A DNA stretch of 64,000 bases from Stutzerimonas stutzeri (lineage in GTDB: Bacteria > Pseudomonadota > Gammaproteobacteria > Pseudomonadales > Pseudomonadaceae). How positions within the stretch are numbered: the first letter of the stretch is position 1; each line of letters opens with the position of its first letter. Where the stretch lies: positions 3,168,660-3,232,659 of the forward strand of contig NZ_CP007441.1 of the NCBI RefSeq assembly GCF_000590475.1, written 5' to 3'. Positions 34,701 to 43,983 of this stretch are shown here, piece after piece. The translations under genes and the position numbers were made by a program. The notes beneath the pieces are model-generated. The model saw only the letters and a list, made by a program, of their open reading frames with translations, had not been told where the DNA came from and did no database searches.

Positions 34701-37700
34701 CCATCGCCCTGTGGGCCAGCCGCTCGCCCAGGATCGCCCGCAACCAGAAACTCGCCGAACCGGATGCCGAAGAACTGCGTCTGGTTGCACGACGCACCTG
34801 GCGGTTCTTCGAAACTTTCGTCACGCCCGCCGACAACATGCTGCCACCGGACAATTTCCAGGAAGACCCCAAGCCGGTCATCGCGCGGCGCACCTCGCCC
34901 ACCAATATGGGCCTGTACCTGCTCTCCTCGGTTGCCGCCCGCGACTTCGGCTGGGCCGGCACGCTGCAGACGCTCGATCGTCTGGAAGCGACGCTGGACA
35001 GCATGAGCCGCCTGCAGCGTCATCGTGGCCACTTCTTCAACTGGTACGCCACCGAGGACATGCGCGCGCTCGAGCCGGCCTACGTGTCGGCCGTGGACAG
35101 CGGCAATCTCGCCGGCCATTTGATCGCCACCGCCAACGCCTGTGAAGAATGGCTCGACGCACCTCTGGCGCCCAATGCCCGACCGGGCTTGCAGGACACC
35201 TTGCGCCTGATCCGCCAGACCGTCACAGACCTGCCCGCAGCCAATGGCGAACGGGGCCGACCACTGATGGACCTGCTCGATGAAATCGGCACGCAACTGG
35301 CCGATCCCAAGGCACTCGACACCCTTTCCGCGACGCTCCGCCAGTTGACGGAAAAAGCCGCTCGATTGGCGCAGGAAATCTGCCCGGCAAGTTCGGATAA
35401 CGGCTCGGAAGACCTTCACTTCTGGCTCGGTTCACTCGGCCAGACCCTGGCCGAGCATGGCCGGGACCGACAGCAGTCAGGCGAATCGCTGACGCAAATG
35501 CAGGCCCGCCTGCACCGTCTCGCCGCTTCGGTACGACAAATGGCGATGGATATGGACTTCGCCTTTCTGCTCGACCCCGAGCGCAAGCTGCTGTCGATTG
35601 GCTACGGGCTCAGCGACAACAGCCTTGACCCGAGCTGCTATGACCTGCTGGCGTCCGAGGCGCGGCTGGCCAGCCTGTTCGCCATCGCCAAGGGCGACGT
35701 GACTACCCGCCACTGGTTCCGCCTCGGCCGCACGGCGACCCCGCTGGGCAACGCCTCAGCCTTGATTTCCTGGTCGGGCTCGATGTTCGAATACCTGATG
35801 CCGTCACTGGTCATGCGCGCGCCGGCCGGCAGTCTGCTGGAGCAGACCAACCGCCTGGTAGTGCAGCGCCAGCAGGAATATGCCAACGGACGCAACGCGC
35901 CCTGGGGCGTCTCGGAATCGGCTTACAACGCCCGCGACATGGAATTCACCTATCAATACTCCAACTTCGGCGTGCCCGGCCTGGGCCTCAAGCGCGGGCT
36001 GGCGGAAAACCTGGTGATCGCACCCTACGCCACAGGCTTGGCGACCATGATCGACGCTCCCGGTGCGCAAGCCAACTTCCGCCGGATGGAAGGAATGGGT
36101 GCACTGGGGCGCTACGGCTTTTTCGAGGCGCTGGACTTCACCCCGGCCCGTATCCCGGACGGCCAGTCATTCGTGATCGTGCGCAACTACATGGCGCACC
36201 ATCAGGGCATGACCATCGTCGCCATCGCCAATACGCTGCAGACCGGCCTGATGCGGGCACGCTTCCACCGAGAACCGATAATCCAGGCCTGCGAGCTGTT
36301 GCTGCAGGAACGCATGCCGCGCGATGTCGCTATTGCCCATCCGCGTGCCGAGGAAGTGAAGACCCGCGCTGCCGAAGGCGGCAGTGATCCCCAGTCGCTG
36401 CGCCGGCTCAAGGGCTCGGCCGCTGGGGTCGCACCTATCACCCATCTGCTCAGCAATGGCCGCTATGCCGTAATGCTTACGGCCGCTGGCTCGGGCTACA
36501 GCCGCTGGCGCGACATTGCGGTCAGCCGCTGGCGCGAAGACGTCAGCCGTGACAACTACGGCTCGTTCGTCTTCCTGCGCGATACCGCGGACGGCCGTGT
36601 CTGGCCGGCCTGCGGTCAGCCGCTGGGCAGCACCGCCCTCAGCCACGAAGTGATTTTCGGGGAGGATCATGCCGAATTCATTCGCCACGATCCGGACCTG
36701 ACCACCACGCTGGACGTCCTGGTGTCCGGTGAGGACGACAGTGAAGTGCGCCGCGTCTCGCTCGCCAACAGCGGACGCGATGCGCGGGAAATCGAGCTGA
36801 CCTCCTACAGCGAAGTGGTGCTCACCACGCCGTCCACTGATAACGCACACCCGGCGTTCGCCAAGCTGTTCGTAGTCACCGGCTACCTGCCGGAATATGG
36901 CGCCTTGACGGCCACCCGTCGCCTGCGCAGCCAGGGTGAAAACCCGGTTTGGGCCGCGCACTTTGCGGTGGTAGAGGGCGAGATCGTGGCCGATCCGCAG
37001 TACGAAACCGATCGGGCTCGTTTCATCGGCCAACGCCCGAGCGTCGCGGAGGCGGCGGTCGTCGCCGAAGGGGCAGCGCTGTCGAACAGCGTCGGAACGG
37101 TGCTCGACCCGATCTTCTCGCTCAAGTACCGGATCAGGGTGGCGCCGGGCAAGGTCGCTCGCGTGGCTTTCTGGACACTGGTGGCCGGCTCGCGGGACGA
37201 ACTGCTGAGCCTGATCGAGAAGCATCATGACCGCAGCGCCTATGACCGCGCCAAGACCCTGGCCTGGACCCAGGCTCAGGTGCAGCTGCGCCACCTGGAC
37301 ATCAAGCCGGCCGAAGCCGCTGACTTTCAGCGACTGGCGGCACCGATCCTTTACGCCGACCCCCATTTTCGCGCGCCATCGACCGCGATCATCCAGGGCG
37401 CCGGCGCCCAGTCCGGCCTATGGCCGCACGCGATTTCGGGTGACCTGCCCATCGTCCTGCTGCGCATCGATGACATCCAGGACATCGCCCAGGTACGCCA
37501 GCTGCTACGTGCCCACGAATACTGGCGAATGAAGCGCCTGGCGGTGGATCTGGTGATTCTCAATGAGCACGCCAGCTCCTACCTGCAGGATTTGCAGATC
37601 GCCATCGAAACCGCCGTTCGCAGCAGCCAGTCGCGTCCGCGTTTCGGTGCCGAGCTCGCCCAGGGTTCGGTGTACATGCTGCGTGCCGATCTGCTGAGCA

Positions 37701-40306
37701 CCGAGGCGCGCGCCCTGCTGCGCAGCGTCGCTCGCGTGTCGCTGATCGCCCGCCGCGGGCCGATCGCCAACCAGCTGGCCAATCAGCTGAGTCCTGCCGA
37801 GCCACTGGCCAAGCCGTTCCTGGCGGCGCAACCGAGCAGTCTCATACCGGTATCCTCCGCGTCTGATTTGGCCCGAGAACTGGCGCAGAACCTGGAATTC
37901 TTCAACGGGCTGGGCGGCTTCGACAAGGACGGTCGCGAATACGTGACGCTGCTCGAACCAGGCCGCAATACGCCGGCGCCCTGGATCAACGTGATCGCCA
38001 ATCCGCGCTTTGGCTTTCAAGTCTCGACACAGGGCAGCGGTTACACCTGGGCGGAAAACAGCCGGGAAAACCAGCTGACGCCCTGGTCCAACGATCCGGT
38101 CACCGATCCATGCGGCGAAGCCTTCTACGTCCGCGACGAGGAAAGCGGCGCGCTGTTCACGCCTACCGCCCAGCCGATCCGCGACAACGGCCTCTATGTT
38201 GCGCGCCACGGCCATGGCTACAGCCGCTTCGAACACCAGACACAAGGGATCGGCCTGGACCTGCTGCAATACGTGGCCCTTGGCGATCCGATCAAGATTT
38301 CTCGCCTGACGCTGCGCAACCTGTCATCGGTACCACGCCGGTTGTCTGTTACCAGCTTCAACGAATGGGTACTCGGCACCTCGCGAGGTGCTTCGACACC
38401 CTTCATTATCACCCAGCGTGACGACAGCACTGGCCTGCTGACGGCCCGCAACCCCTGGAGCAGCGCCTTTCCAGGACGCGTGTCCTTTGCCGACCTCGGC
38501 GGGCGGCAAACCGCCTGGACGGCCGATCGGCGTGAATTCCTCGGCCGCAACAGTGGCCCGGCAACACCGGCCGCGTTGCTGGGCGCTACACAGCTGTCCG
38601 GCACAATCGGCGCTGGCATGGACCCGTGCGCTGCGCTGCAGTGCATCGTCGAGTTGGCGCCTGGAGAGAGCATCGAAGTTGTCGCCTTCCTCGGCCAGTG
38701 CGCCTCGCCCGATGAAGCGCTCGCGCTGGTCGAGCGTTATCGCCAGATCGATCTGGACGCCGTGCTACAGGAAGTCACGGAGCACTGGCGCACCGCGCTG
38801 GGCTCGGTGCAGGTAAAAACGCCGGACCGTGCGATGGACATCATGCTCAACGGCTGGCTGCTCTATCAGACCCTCGCCTGCCGCATCTGGGCGCGCTCGG
38901 CCTTTTATCAGGCCAGTGGCGCCTACGGCTTCCGCGACCAGTTGCAGGACGGCATGGCGCTGACCTTTTCCCAACCCGAGGCGACCCGCAGCCACATCCT
39001 GCGCGCCGCCAGTCGCCAGTTTCCCGAGGGCGACGTTCAGCACTGGTGGTTGCCGCATTCCGGTCAGGGCGTCCGTACGCGCATCTCCGATGACCGCGTC
39101 TGGCTATCCTTCGCCACCGCGACCTACATCCAGGTTTCCGGTGACGCCGCGATCCTCGACGAACCGGTCACCTTTCTCGAAGGCCCGTTGCTCAAGCCCG
39201 GCGAGCACGATGCGTTCTACCAGCCAATGGTGGCTGCAGACACCGCCTCGCTGTTCGAACATTGCGCCCGCGGGCTCGATCAGTGTCTCGAGCTGACCGG
39301 CGAGCTGGGTTTTCCGCTGATTGGCGGTGGCGATTGGAACGACGGCATGAACCGCGTCGGCGAAGACGGTAAAGGCGAGAGCGTCTGGCTCGGCTGGTTG
39401 CTGCTGCGCACCATCGAGCTCTTTGCGCCGCTGGCGGACAGTCGAGGCAACATTGACGACGCTCAACGGGCCGAACGCTGGCGCGAACATGCTCAGGCGC
39501 TTACCGCAGCTCTTGAAGAAAAGGCCTGGGATGGCGAATGGTATCGCCGCGCAACCTTCGACGACGGCACCTGGCTCGGTTCGAAGGACAGTGACGAGTG
39601 CCGCATCGACTCCATTGCCCAGTCCTGGGCCGTGCTCTCCGGCGCAGCCGACCCGAGCCGCGGACGGCGGGCCATGACCTCGGTGCAGCAACACCTGATC
39701 CGCGAAGACGACGCCCTGGCCCTGCTGTTCATTCCTCCGTTCGACAAGACGCAGAAGGAGCCCGGCTACATCAAGGGATACCCGGCAGGGCTGCGGGAGA
39801 ATGGCGGGCAGTACAGCCACGCCGCGATGTGGGCGATGTTCGCCTTTGCCAAGCTCGGCGACGGCAATGCGGCGTGCAGGATGTTCACCCTGTTGAACCC
39901 CATCAACCATGCGCGCACTTCCGAGCAGAGCCAGCGCTATAAGGTCGAGCCCTACGTGGTGGCCGCGGATGTCTACGGCGTCGCGCCCCATAACGGTCGC
40001 GGCGGCTGGACGTGGTACACCGGCGCAGCCGGATGGATGTACCGCGCCGGCGTCGAAGGTATTCTCGGGATTCGTCGTGAAGGTGACTGGCTGTACGTCG
40101 ATCCTTGCATCAGCAGCGATTGGCCGGCGTTCGAAGCCAGCATCACGCTGGGTGAAACGCACTACAGCATCCGCGTGGAAAATCCCGACCAGGCCAATCG
40201 CGACATCAAGCATGCGCAACTGGACGACGCCCCCCATGATTGCCACCAGGGCCAGGTCCGACTGGCATTGGACGGACGGACTCATCGGGTGCTGCTGACC
40301 TTGTAA
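31763..40306 (+). CDS. ndvB: Cyclic beta-1,2-glucan synthase (NdvB/Cgs type)
   Basis: A very large, 2847-residue inner-membrane enzyme that would build and cyclise beta-1,2-glucan from UDP-glucose; the product is exported as an osmoregulated periplasmic glucan. The order matches Brucella Cgs and Rhizobium NdvB, and so does the length. There is an N-terminal region, membrane helices near 411-465, and a GT84 glycosyltransferase with LDADTRLP (D630, D632) and QHRWTRGDW (about 777-785). More helices lie near 825-880 and 950-985. A large central segment follows, then two GH94-like phosphorylase domains near the end, with GGGDWNDGMN at about 2522-2531. No exporter or modifying gene lies beside it. 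The ribosome site is weak. Confidence 0.93.
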   Translation: MNSILRNILGRPGPSPLWSGRAPVREELFGTERLELHARSLATAQPVTSRPPAVLPLQARLNDNAVVLLAAYRASATELEQGRSVVPAAEWLLDNYHLVEAQIREIRDDLPPGFYRQLPKLAEGPFAGYPRVFGMAWAFVAHTDSHFDPETLRRFINAYQQVQPLTIGELWAVAITLRIVLIENLRRLSDQITAGRETRAAADAMASRLLSATSAKKALDDEIALRGDAPLSEVFAAELAKRLRDQDPRTTPSLEWLEEQLGRQDTSIDQVVQHAQQRQGASNVSVRNVITSMRLISDIDWTEMFESISLVDERLRAESAFATMDFPTRNLYRSAIEQLARGSAATELEIAGAALAAAASAPTTDLTQDERVGDPGYHLIGEGRLALERAIGFSPPLGLRLSRFHVQLGIVGYVGAILLLTTLLLTLGLQALGGAGVGAGWLALLALIAFLPITDLATTIVNRLVNWRFGAMALPGLDLTSGVPESLRTLVAVPTLLTNEADLLEQIERIEVHHLAGAGGDLTYALLTDGLDADQEILDGDAHLLDVAVGAIARLNQRYGPAPGGSRFLILHRRRQYNPSEGRWMGWERKRGKLHELNQLLRGAIDTSYMPLPGCTQRVPTDVRYVITLDADTRLPRDTAMRLIGKMAHPLNRPRFSVPEQRVVNGYAILQPRVTPSLPVGREGSFYQRVFSSPGGMDPYAAAVSDVYQDLFGEGSYTGKGIYDIDAFEAALAGRVPENTMLSHDLFEGVFARAGLATDVEVVEEFPSRYDVSGKRQHRWTRGDWQLLPWIFGPRNGAQALPIIGRFKMLDNLRRSLMAPLSLLALLLCWLLPQPAALVGTLLVLASMAVPGLLPLCFALLPSRSGISAQSHLHRLLGELRMAGSQTLLNLIFLPDQAWRMVDAIVRTLSRLYRTRRNLLEWTTAAQSAISPRLTLSGFYRSMAGGTALGLATTVVALSLAPTSWPLVVPFALLWLGAPAIALWASRSPRIARNQKLAEPDAEELRLVARRTWRFFETFVTPADNMLPPDNFQEDPKPVIARRTSPTNMGLYLLSSVAARDFGWAGTLQTLDRLEATLDSMSRLQRHRGHFFNWYATEDMRALEPAYVSAVDSGNLAGHLIATANACEEWLDAPLAPNARPGLQDTLRLIRQTVTDLPAANGERGRPLMDLLDEIGTQLADPKALDTLSATLRQLTEKAARLAQEICPASSDNGSEDLHFWLGSLGQTLAEHGRDRQQSGESLTQMQARLHRLAASVRQMAMDMDFAFLLDPERKLLSIGYGLSDNSLDPSCYDLLASEARLASLFAIAKGDVTTRHWFRLGRTATPLGNASALISWSGSMFEYLMPSLVMRAPAGSLLEQTNRLVVQRQQEYANGRNAPWGVSESAYNARDMEFTYQYSNFGVPGLGLKRGLAENLVIAPYATGLATMIDAPGAQANFRRMEGMGALGRYGFFEALDFTPARIPDGQSFVIVRNYMAHHQGMTIVAIANTLQTGLMRARFHREPIIQACELLLQERMPRDVAIAHPRAEEVKTRAAEGGSDPQSLRRLKGSAAGVAPITHLLSNGRYAVMLTAAGSGYSRWRDIAVSRWREDVSRDNYGSFVFLRDTADGRVWPACGQPLGSTALSHEVIFGEDHAEFIRHDPDLTTTLDVLVSGEDDSEVRRVSLANSGRDAREIELTSYSEVVLTTPSTDNAHPAFAKLFVVTGYLPEYGALTATRRLRSQGENPVWAAHFAVVEGEIVADPQYETDRARFIGQRPSVAEAAVVAEGAALSNSVGTVLDPIFSLKYRIRVAPGKVARVAFWTLVAGSRDELLSLIEKHHDRSAYDRAKTLAWTQAQVQLRHLDIKPAEAADFQRLAAPILYADPHFRAPSTAIIQGAGAQSGLWPHAISGDLPIVLLRIDDIQDIAQVRQLLRAHEYWRMKRLAVDLVILNEHASSYLQDLQIAIETAVRSSQSRPRFGAELAQGSVYMLRADLLSTEARALLRSVARVSLIARRGPIANQLANQLSPAEPLAKPFLAAQPSSLIPVSSASDLARELAQNLEFFNGLGGFDKDGREYVTLLEPGRNTPAPWINVIANPRFGFQVSTQGSGYTWAENSRENQLTPWSNDPVTDPCGEAFYVRDEESGALFTPTAQPIRDNGLYVARHGHGYSRFEHQTQGIGLDLLQYVALGDPIKISRLTLRNLSSVPRRLSVTSFNEWVLGTSRGASTPFIITQRDDSTGLLTARNPWSSAFPGRVSFADLGGRQTAWTADRREFLGRNSGPATPAALLGATQLSGTIGAGMDPCAALQCIVELAPGESIEVVAFLGQCASPDEALALVERYRQIDLDAVLQEVTEHWRTALGSVQVKTPDRAMDIMLNGWLLYQTLACRIWARSAFYQASGAYGFRDQLQDGMALTFSQPEATRSHILRAASRQFPEGDVQHWWLPHSGQGVRTRISDDRVWLSFATATYIQVSGDAAILDEPVTFLEGPLLKPGEHDAFYQPMVAADTASLFEHCARGLDQCLELTGELGFPLIGGGDWNDGMNRVGEDGKGESVWLGWLLLRTIELFAPLADSRGNIDDAQRAERWREHAQALTAALEEKAWDGEWYRRATFDDGTWLGSKDSDECRIDSIAQSWAVLSGAADPSRGRRAMTSVQQHLIREDDALALLFIPPFDKTQKEPGYIKGYPAGLRENGGQYSHAAMWAMFAFAKLGDGNAACRMFTLLNPINHARTSEQSQRYKVEPYVVAADVYGVAPHNGRGGWTWYTGAAGWMYRAGVEGILGIRREGDWLYVDPCISSDWPAFEASITLGETHYSIRVENPDQANRDIKHAQLDDAPHDCHQGQVRLALDGRTHRVLLTL

Positions 40307-40530
40307 CCGGCAACCGCTCCGGCCTTAAAGCGTTGACTGTACAAATATGCAAGGCTTTTGATCCGACATGGGTAGCGGCTCTGATCGGCGACAGATACGA
40401 CGCGCTGTCCTGCGAAACGCCCACCGGGCCCTTGGGCCTGCAAACTTTCTGTTGATAAAGTCACCTAACCTGTTCACCCAGCCAATCGCTGCACCGGAGC
40501 GACTGGCGCATCCCTGTTCTGGAGGATTCG

Positions 40531-41142
40531 ATGGACGATCGCGTCAAAGCCGTATTCGACACTTATCATGCACATCTGCTGAAAGAGCGTGAACAACGCC
40601 AGGCTGGACAGGCTGCGAACGCCGATTGGCGCACCCACGCGTTTCTCGCGGTCGGCCCGAATACCGGGCAGCTGATCAATACGCTGGTCCGCAGCCTGGA
40701 TGCGCCTACTATCCTCGAGCTGGGCACTTCCTTCGGCTACTCGACGCTCTGGCTCGCCGAGGCAGCGCAAGCCAGCGGGGGTCGTGTCGTGACCATGGAG
40801 CTGCATCAGCACAAGTCCGACTTCGCTCGCGACATGGCCGAACAAGCGGGCCTGGCCAGCGTCATCGATTTCAAGGTGGGCGATGCGCTGGAACTGATCG
40901 ACGCCATGCCAGAGCGCATCGACTTCGTATTACTCGATCTCTGGAAGGATTTGTACGTGCCTTGCCTCGAGCGTTTCTATCCGAAACTCAATCCCGGCGC
41001 GACCATCGTCGCCGACAACATGATCCGCCCAGGCGGCGAGCAAGCCGCCAAATACCGCGCCGCCATCGCGCAAACGCCGGGGCTGAGCAGCGTGCTGCTG
41101 CCGGTGGGTACAGGTTTGGAGGTCAGCCGCCTCGATAGCTGA
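40531..41142 (+). CDS. O-methyltransferase family protein
   Basis: A 203-residue SAM-dependent enzyme of the catechol/caffeoyl-CoA O-methyltransferase type. It shows ILELGTSFGYSTLWLAEAA (motif I), VVTMELHQHKSDFARDMAEQAGL, the metal-binding FVLLDLWKDLYVPCLE and ATIVADNMIRPGG. Members methylate phenolic hydroxyls or other small molecules; the target here is unknown. GGAGG precedes the ATG. It stands alone. Confidence 0.88.
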   Translation: MDDRVKAVFDTYHAHLLKEREQRQAGQAANADWRTHAFLAVGPNTGQLINTLVRSLDAPTILELGTSFGYSTLWLAEAAQASGGRVVTMELHQHKSDFARDMAEQAGLASVIDFKVGDALELIDAMPERIDFVLLDLWKDLYVPCLERFYPKLNPGATIVADNMIRPGGEQAAKYRAAIAQTPGLSSVLLPVGTGLEVSRLDS

Positions 41143-41536
41143 ACGGCGACGCTTGCAGTGTGTCATTTGCGAAACGCGATCCGAAAAACCTGCCCGATGG
41201 TATGCAGCGAAGCGGTGATGCGCCAACGCTGGACTATACCCACCACAACCCCGTACGACGCGGGTAGCGTGGATCTCGCTGAACATTGGCGCTATTCGAG
41301 CGCACGCAACTATGCAAGCCAGCCAGGTCTGCTCGATATCACGCATTGGACGCGAGTCTGCACCAGGTGACGCAGAGCGTCACGGCTGGCGTTCCCATGC
41401 TCCCGCGTGGGAACGCCACCCAGGACGCTCCAGCGTCCAGTTACGAGTTCAAGGAAGAGCTCGTGGGTCGAAACCGTTGCGTCATCGCTGAAGGCTGACA
41501 AGCCCGGCGAGCAGCGAGGCCAAACAGCGCTGCTGA
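41143..41536. other. Intergenic region with repeat hairpins
   Basis: About 390 bp between convergent genes. It carries the three-hairpin repeat listed separately and otherwise no convincing frame. Short ORFs crossing the repeat have no protein character. Confidence 0.5.
41368..41438. repeat. Three-hairpin Pseudomonas-type repeat
   Basis: Three dyads in a row: TGACGC-AGA-GCGTCA (41368-41382), a perfect GGCGTTCCCA/TGGGAACGCC stem with a 10-base loop (41388-41417) and GGACGCT-CC-AGCGTCC (41423-41438). This layout is typical of intergenic repeats in pseudomonads. The middle stem recurs at 19873-19901. It may act as a bidirectional terminator between the convergent O-methyltransferase and TonB receptor genes. 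Confidence 0.7.
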
Positions 41537-43660
41537 TTACCAGTTGTAGCTCACTTTCGCAGTAATCTCGCGGCCGGGGTTGTAGTAATCCGCAGTGGCC
41601 GAGCCGACCACATGCTGTTCGTCCAGGAGATTGCTAACGTTGACCGCTAGGTCGGTGCCTCTGGCAATCCGGTAGTTGAAAGCGGCATCGAACAGCGTGG
41701 CCGCGTCGCTCTCGGAGGTATTTTCAGCGTCAAAGTAGTAGGCGCTGGTGTAACGTGCGCCCAGGCCAACGCTCATCTCCGTACCTGGCAAGGTGTAGTA
41801 GCCCCAGAGCGACGCCGTATGGTTCGGTGCAACACTGAACTCGTTTCCTTTGATGGACGTGCCACTGCTGAGAGTTCCGCGTGTCACTTCGGATTCCATG
41901 TAGGAATAGCCCCCGATTAGACTCAGGTTGGCGGTCAACTCTGTTTTGGCTTCCAGATCAAGACCGCGCACACGCGATTCGCCGACTGTTTCGCGCTCAA
42001 TGGTGCCATTGGGCTGAACGACGGCAATGCTCACGTCCTCCTGGTTGAGGTCGTAGATGGCTGCTGAATACAGCGAACTCGTGCCAGCGGGCGCGTACTT
42101 CACGCCGACCTCATACTGCTTGCCGTGCTCAGGGTTGACACCTATATCAGGCGGTGCAACAGATTCCACCATGCTGACATAGGTGGAGATCTCGTCGGTG
42201 ACCTTGTAGGTCAGCGAGCCGCGAAGGGAGGTTTCCGAGAAGTCGGAGGTGGCGGTGGCCCCAGTGATGTCCGTTTCGGACAAATCCAGACGATCGTTGC
42301 GCACACCTGCGGTGACGATGAACCGGTCGATGGAGAAATTCTGCTGCACGAAAGCCGATTTGGTCTTGAAGTCGCGGTCATAGCGAGCGTAGACGTTCAG
42401 GCTAGTCGGCGCACCGCTGTAAACCGGATTGGCGAGGTCAATCGAAGCAGCGTCACCGTAGAAAGACGACTCTTCAGTCGATGCATCACGGTACTCGACG
42501 CCCACCAAGGTGCTGCTGTCGATGCGCTCGAAACGAGCATCGTATTGCAGCATCACGTTACCGATGAATTCCTGAGCTTCGCTGTCGGTGCCGAAGTAAT
42601 CGCGATCTACCACTGTGCCGGTCCGGGCGGCGGAGTCGGTGATGTAGACGTAGCCGAAGTCGTCGGTCGACTCGCTGTAACGCAGGTTGCTGCGCAACGT
42701 GAAGCCATTGTCGAAGTCGTGAGTGACGGTGCCTGTCACGTTACTGCGCTCGACATTCTGGTAGTTGAAGCTGGGCTCACCGTAGAAGTCGCTGCGGTCG
42801 TACTCGCGATCGAGCGGGTAGCCACCGCTGTTGGGCGTGCTGTCACGGTTCAGGTAATCAACGATGACGGTTGCCGAAGTGAATGCCGTCGGCTCCCAGG
42901 TCAGGCCGCCCATCACGAACTCGTCGTCATCCTCGGAGTTGTCGTATTCGCGCTCGCTGTCCTGGAACTTACCAGTGAGGCGATATGCGAGGGTTTCCTC
43001 CGAGTTAAGGGCGTCACCAACATCAATGCCCGCTTCCTTGTGATCGAAGGAGCCGTAGGTCACGAAGCCTTGGCCGAAGCGTTCGAAGCGCGGCTGCTTG
43101 CTCACGAAGTTGACCGAGCCGCCTGGGTCTGCGGGGCCGAACAGCGTGGAGTTGGCTCCGCGGAGCACTTCGACGCGCTCAAAGGCGAAAGGCTCTTCGC
43201 GAATACCGCGCATCGAGCCCAGGGTCAGTCCGTCACGGTAGGTCGTGGCGTCAAACCCGCGAATTTTAAAGTAGTCGTTGCGGTCATCGGTCCCGTAGAA
43301 GTCGGTGAGAACGCCGGGGGTGTATTGCAGAACCTCTTCGGTCGTGCTGGCACTGCGTTGTTCGATTTCCTTCTCGGTCACCACTGATACCGAGGCCGGT
43401 GTGTCGAGGATGCTGGTGGCCACTTTACCGCCGACCCACAGTTCCTGGGCAACGACCGTGCTTGCGTCGTCTCCTGCAGATGCGCTGGCGTTGACGATGA
43501 TGGGAGCAAGCCGATACGCCTCTTTGTCCGCTTTTGTGCTCGTCTCCTGTGCGTTGCCGCTCATGGGGAGGCCAACCAGCGGAGCGCAACACAAGAAGGC
43601 AGTGGTGGTACGTCGCCACGGTGTCTGTGCTTTCCCAAGTCCGGCTTTGCTACCAGTCAT
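41537..43660 (-). CDS. TonB-dependent siderophore receptor, hydroxamate type
   Basis: A 707-residue outer-membrane receptor. A signal peptide (TTAFLCCAPLVGLPMSGNAQ) is followed by a plug with ILDTPASVSVVTEKEIEQRSA, YFKIRGFDATTYRDGL, FERVEVLRGANSTLFGPADPGGSVNFVSK, and a barrel ending in TAKVSYNW. The GPADPGG plug motif and length place it in the FhuA/FoxA/FpvA group that takes up ferric hydroxamates or mixed siderophores. There is no N-terminal signalling extension, so it does not control a sigma factor directly. A Fur-like box lies about 94 bp upstream. The ligand is unknown. Confidence 0.93.
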   Translation of the reverse strand: MTGSKAGLGKAQTPWRRTTTAFLCCAPLVGLPMSGNAQETSTKADKEAYRLAPIIVNASASAGDDASTVVAQELWVGGKVATSILDTPASVSVVTEKEIEQRSASTTEEVLQYTPGVLTDFYGTDDRNDYFKIRGFDATTYRDGLTLGSMRGIREEPFAFERVEVLRGANSTLFGPADPGGSVNFVSKQPRFERFGQGFVTYGSFDHKEAGIDVGDALNSEETLAYRLTGKFQDSEREYDNSEDDDEFVMGGLTWEPTAFTSATVIVDYLNRDSTPNSGGYPLDREYDRSDFYGEPSFNYQNVERSNVTGTVTHDFDNGFTLRSNLRYSESTDDFGYVYITDSAARTGTVVDRDYFGTDSEAQEFIGNVMLQYDARFERIDSSTLVGVEYRDASTEESSFYGDAASIDLANPVYSGAPTSLNVYARYDRDFKTKSAFVQQNFSIDRFIVTAGVRNDRLDLSETDITGATATSDFSETSLRGSLTYKVTDEISTYVSMVESVAPPDIGVNPEHGKQYEVGVKYAPAGTSSLYSAAIYDLNQEDVSIAVVQPNGTIERETVGESRVRGLDLEAKTELTANLSLIGGYSYMESEVTRGTLSSGTSIKGNEFSVAPNHTASLWGYYTLPGTEMSVGLGARYTSAYYFDAENTSESDAATLFDAAFNYRIARGTDLAVNVSNLLDEQHVVGSATADYYNPGREITAKVSYNW

Positions 43661-43983
43661 TCTTCAGGTCCTCGTCGGTGTGTGTGTTTGCTAAAAAGGC
43701 GGGTTATGAAATTTGTTACAAAATCTCCAAGCAGCGGATAGTAATCAATCGCCAATGAGATATGTAATCATTTACAAAAGAACTTTTGAATGACGCTCGC
43801 CTTCGCACAGGGACAGAACGGACCCCGACACCACCTGAACACCGTATCTCGGCATAAGCTCGCATTGATCGACTAGCCTGGATCGTCCGCAGGCGCGATT
43901 TCTCCACATGCCCAGCGGCCACCCTCAAACCGCACGCAAGCCATTACAATGCGCGACTTTCGACTCGCACCCGGTCCGCGCTC
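43661..43983. other. Intergenic region between divergent TonB receptor and rlhA
   Basis: About 320 bp with no gene. The left part, towards the receptor, is AT-rich and contains a Fur-like box. The right part is GC-rich and would carry the rlhA promoter. Confidence 0.55.
43754..43772 (-). promoter_or_regulatory. Fur-like box for the hydroxamate receptor
   Basis: AATGAGATATGTAATCATT; read on the minus strand it matches the 19-bp Fur consensus at about 13 of 18 scored positions. It lies 94-112 bp upstream of the receptor start in an AT-rich stretch. Confidence 0.5.

Noticed and set aside
34064..35419. Several long ORFs antisense to the glucan synthase (also 36167-37366 and 39104-40285)
   Set aside because: All lie opposite conserved domains of the synthase and have no recognisable features.
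41310..41501. Short ORFs across the repeat at 41.4 kb
   Set aside because: They are translations of a hairpin repeat and have no protein character.
42125..43387. 420-residue ORF antisense to the TonB receptor
   Set aside because: Opposite a clear receptor frame; no ribosome site or family resemblance.
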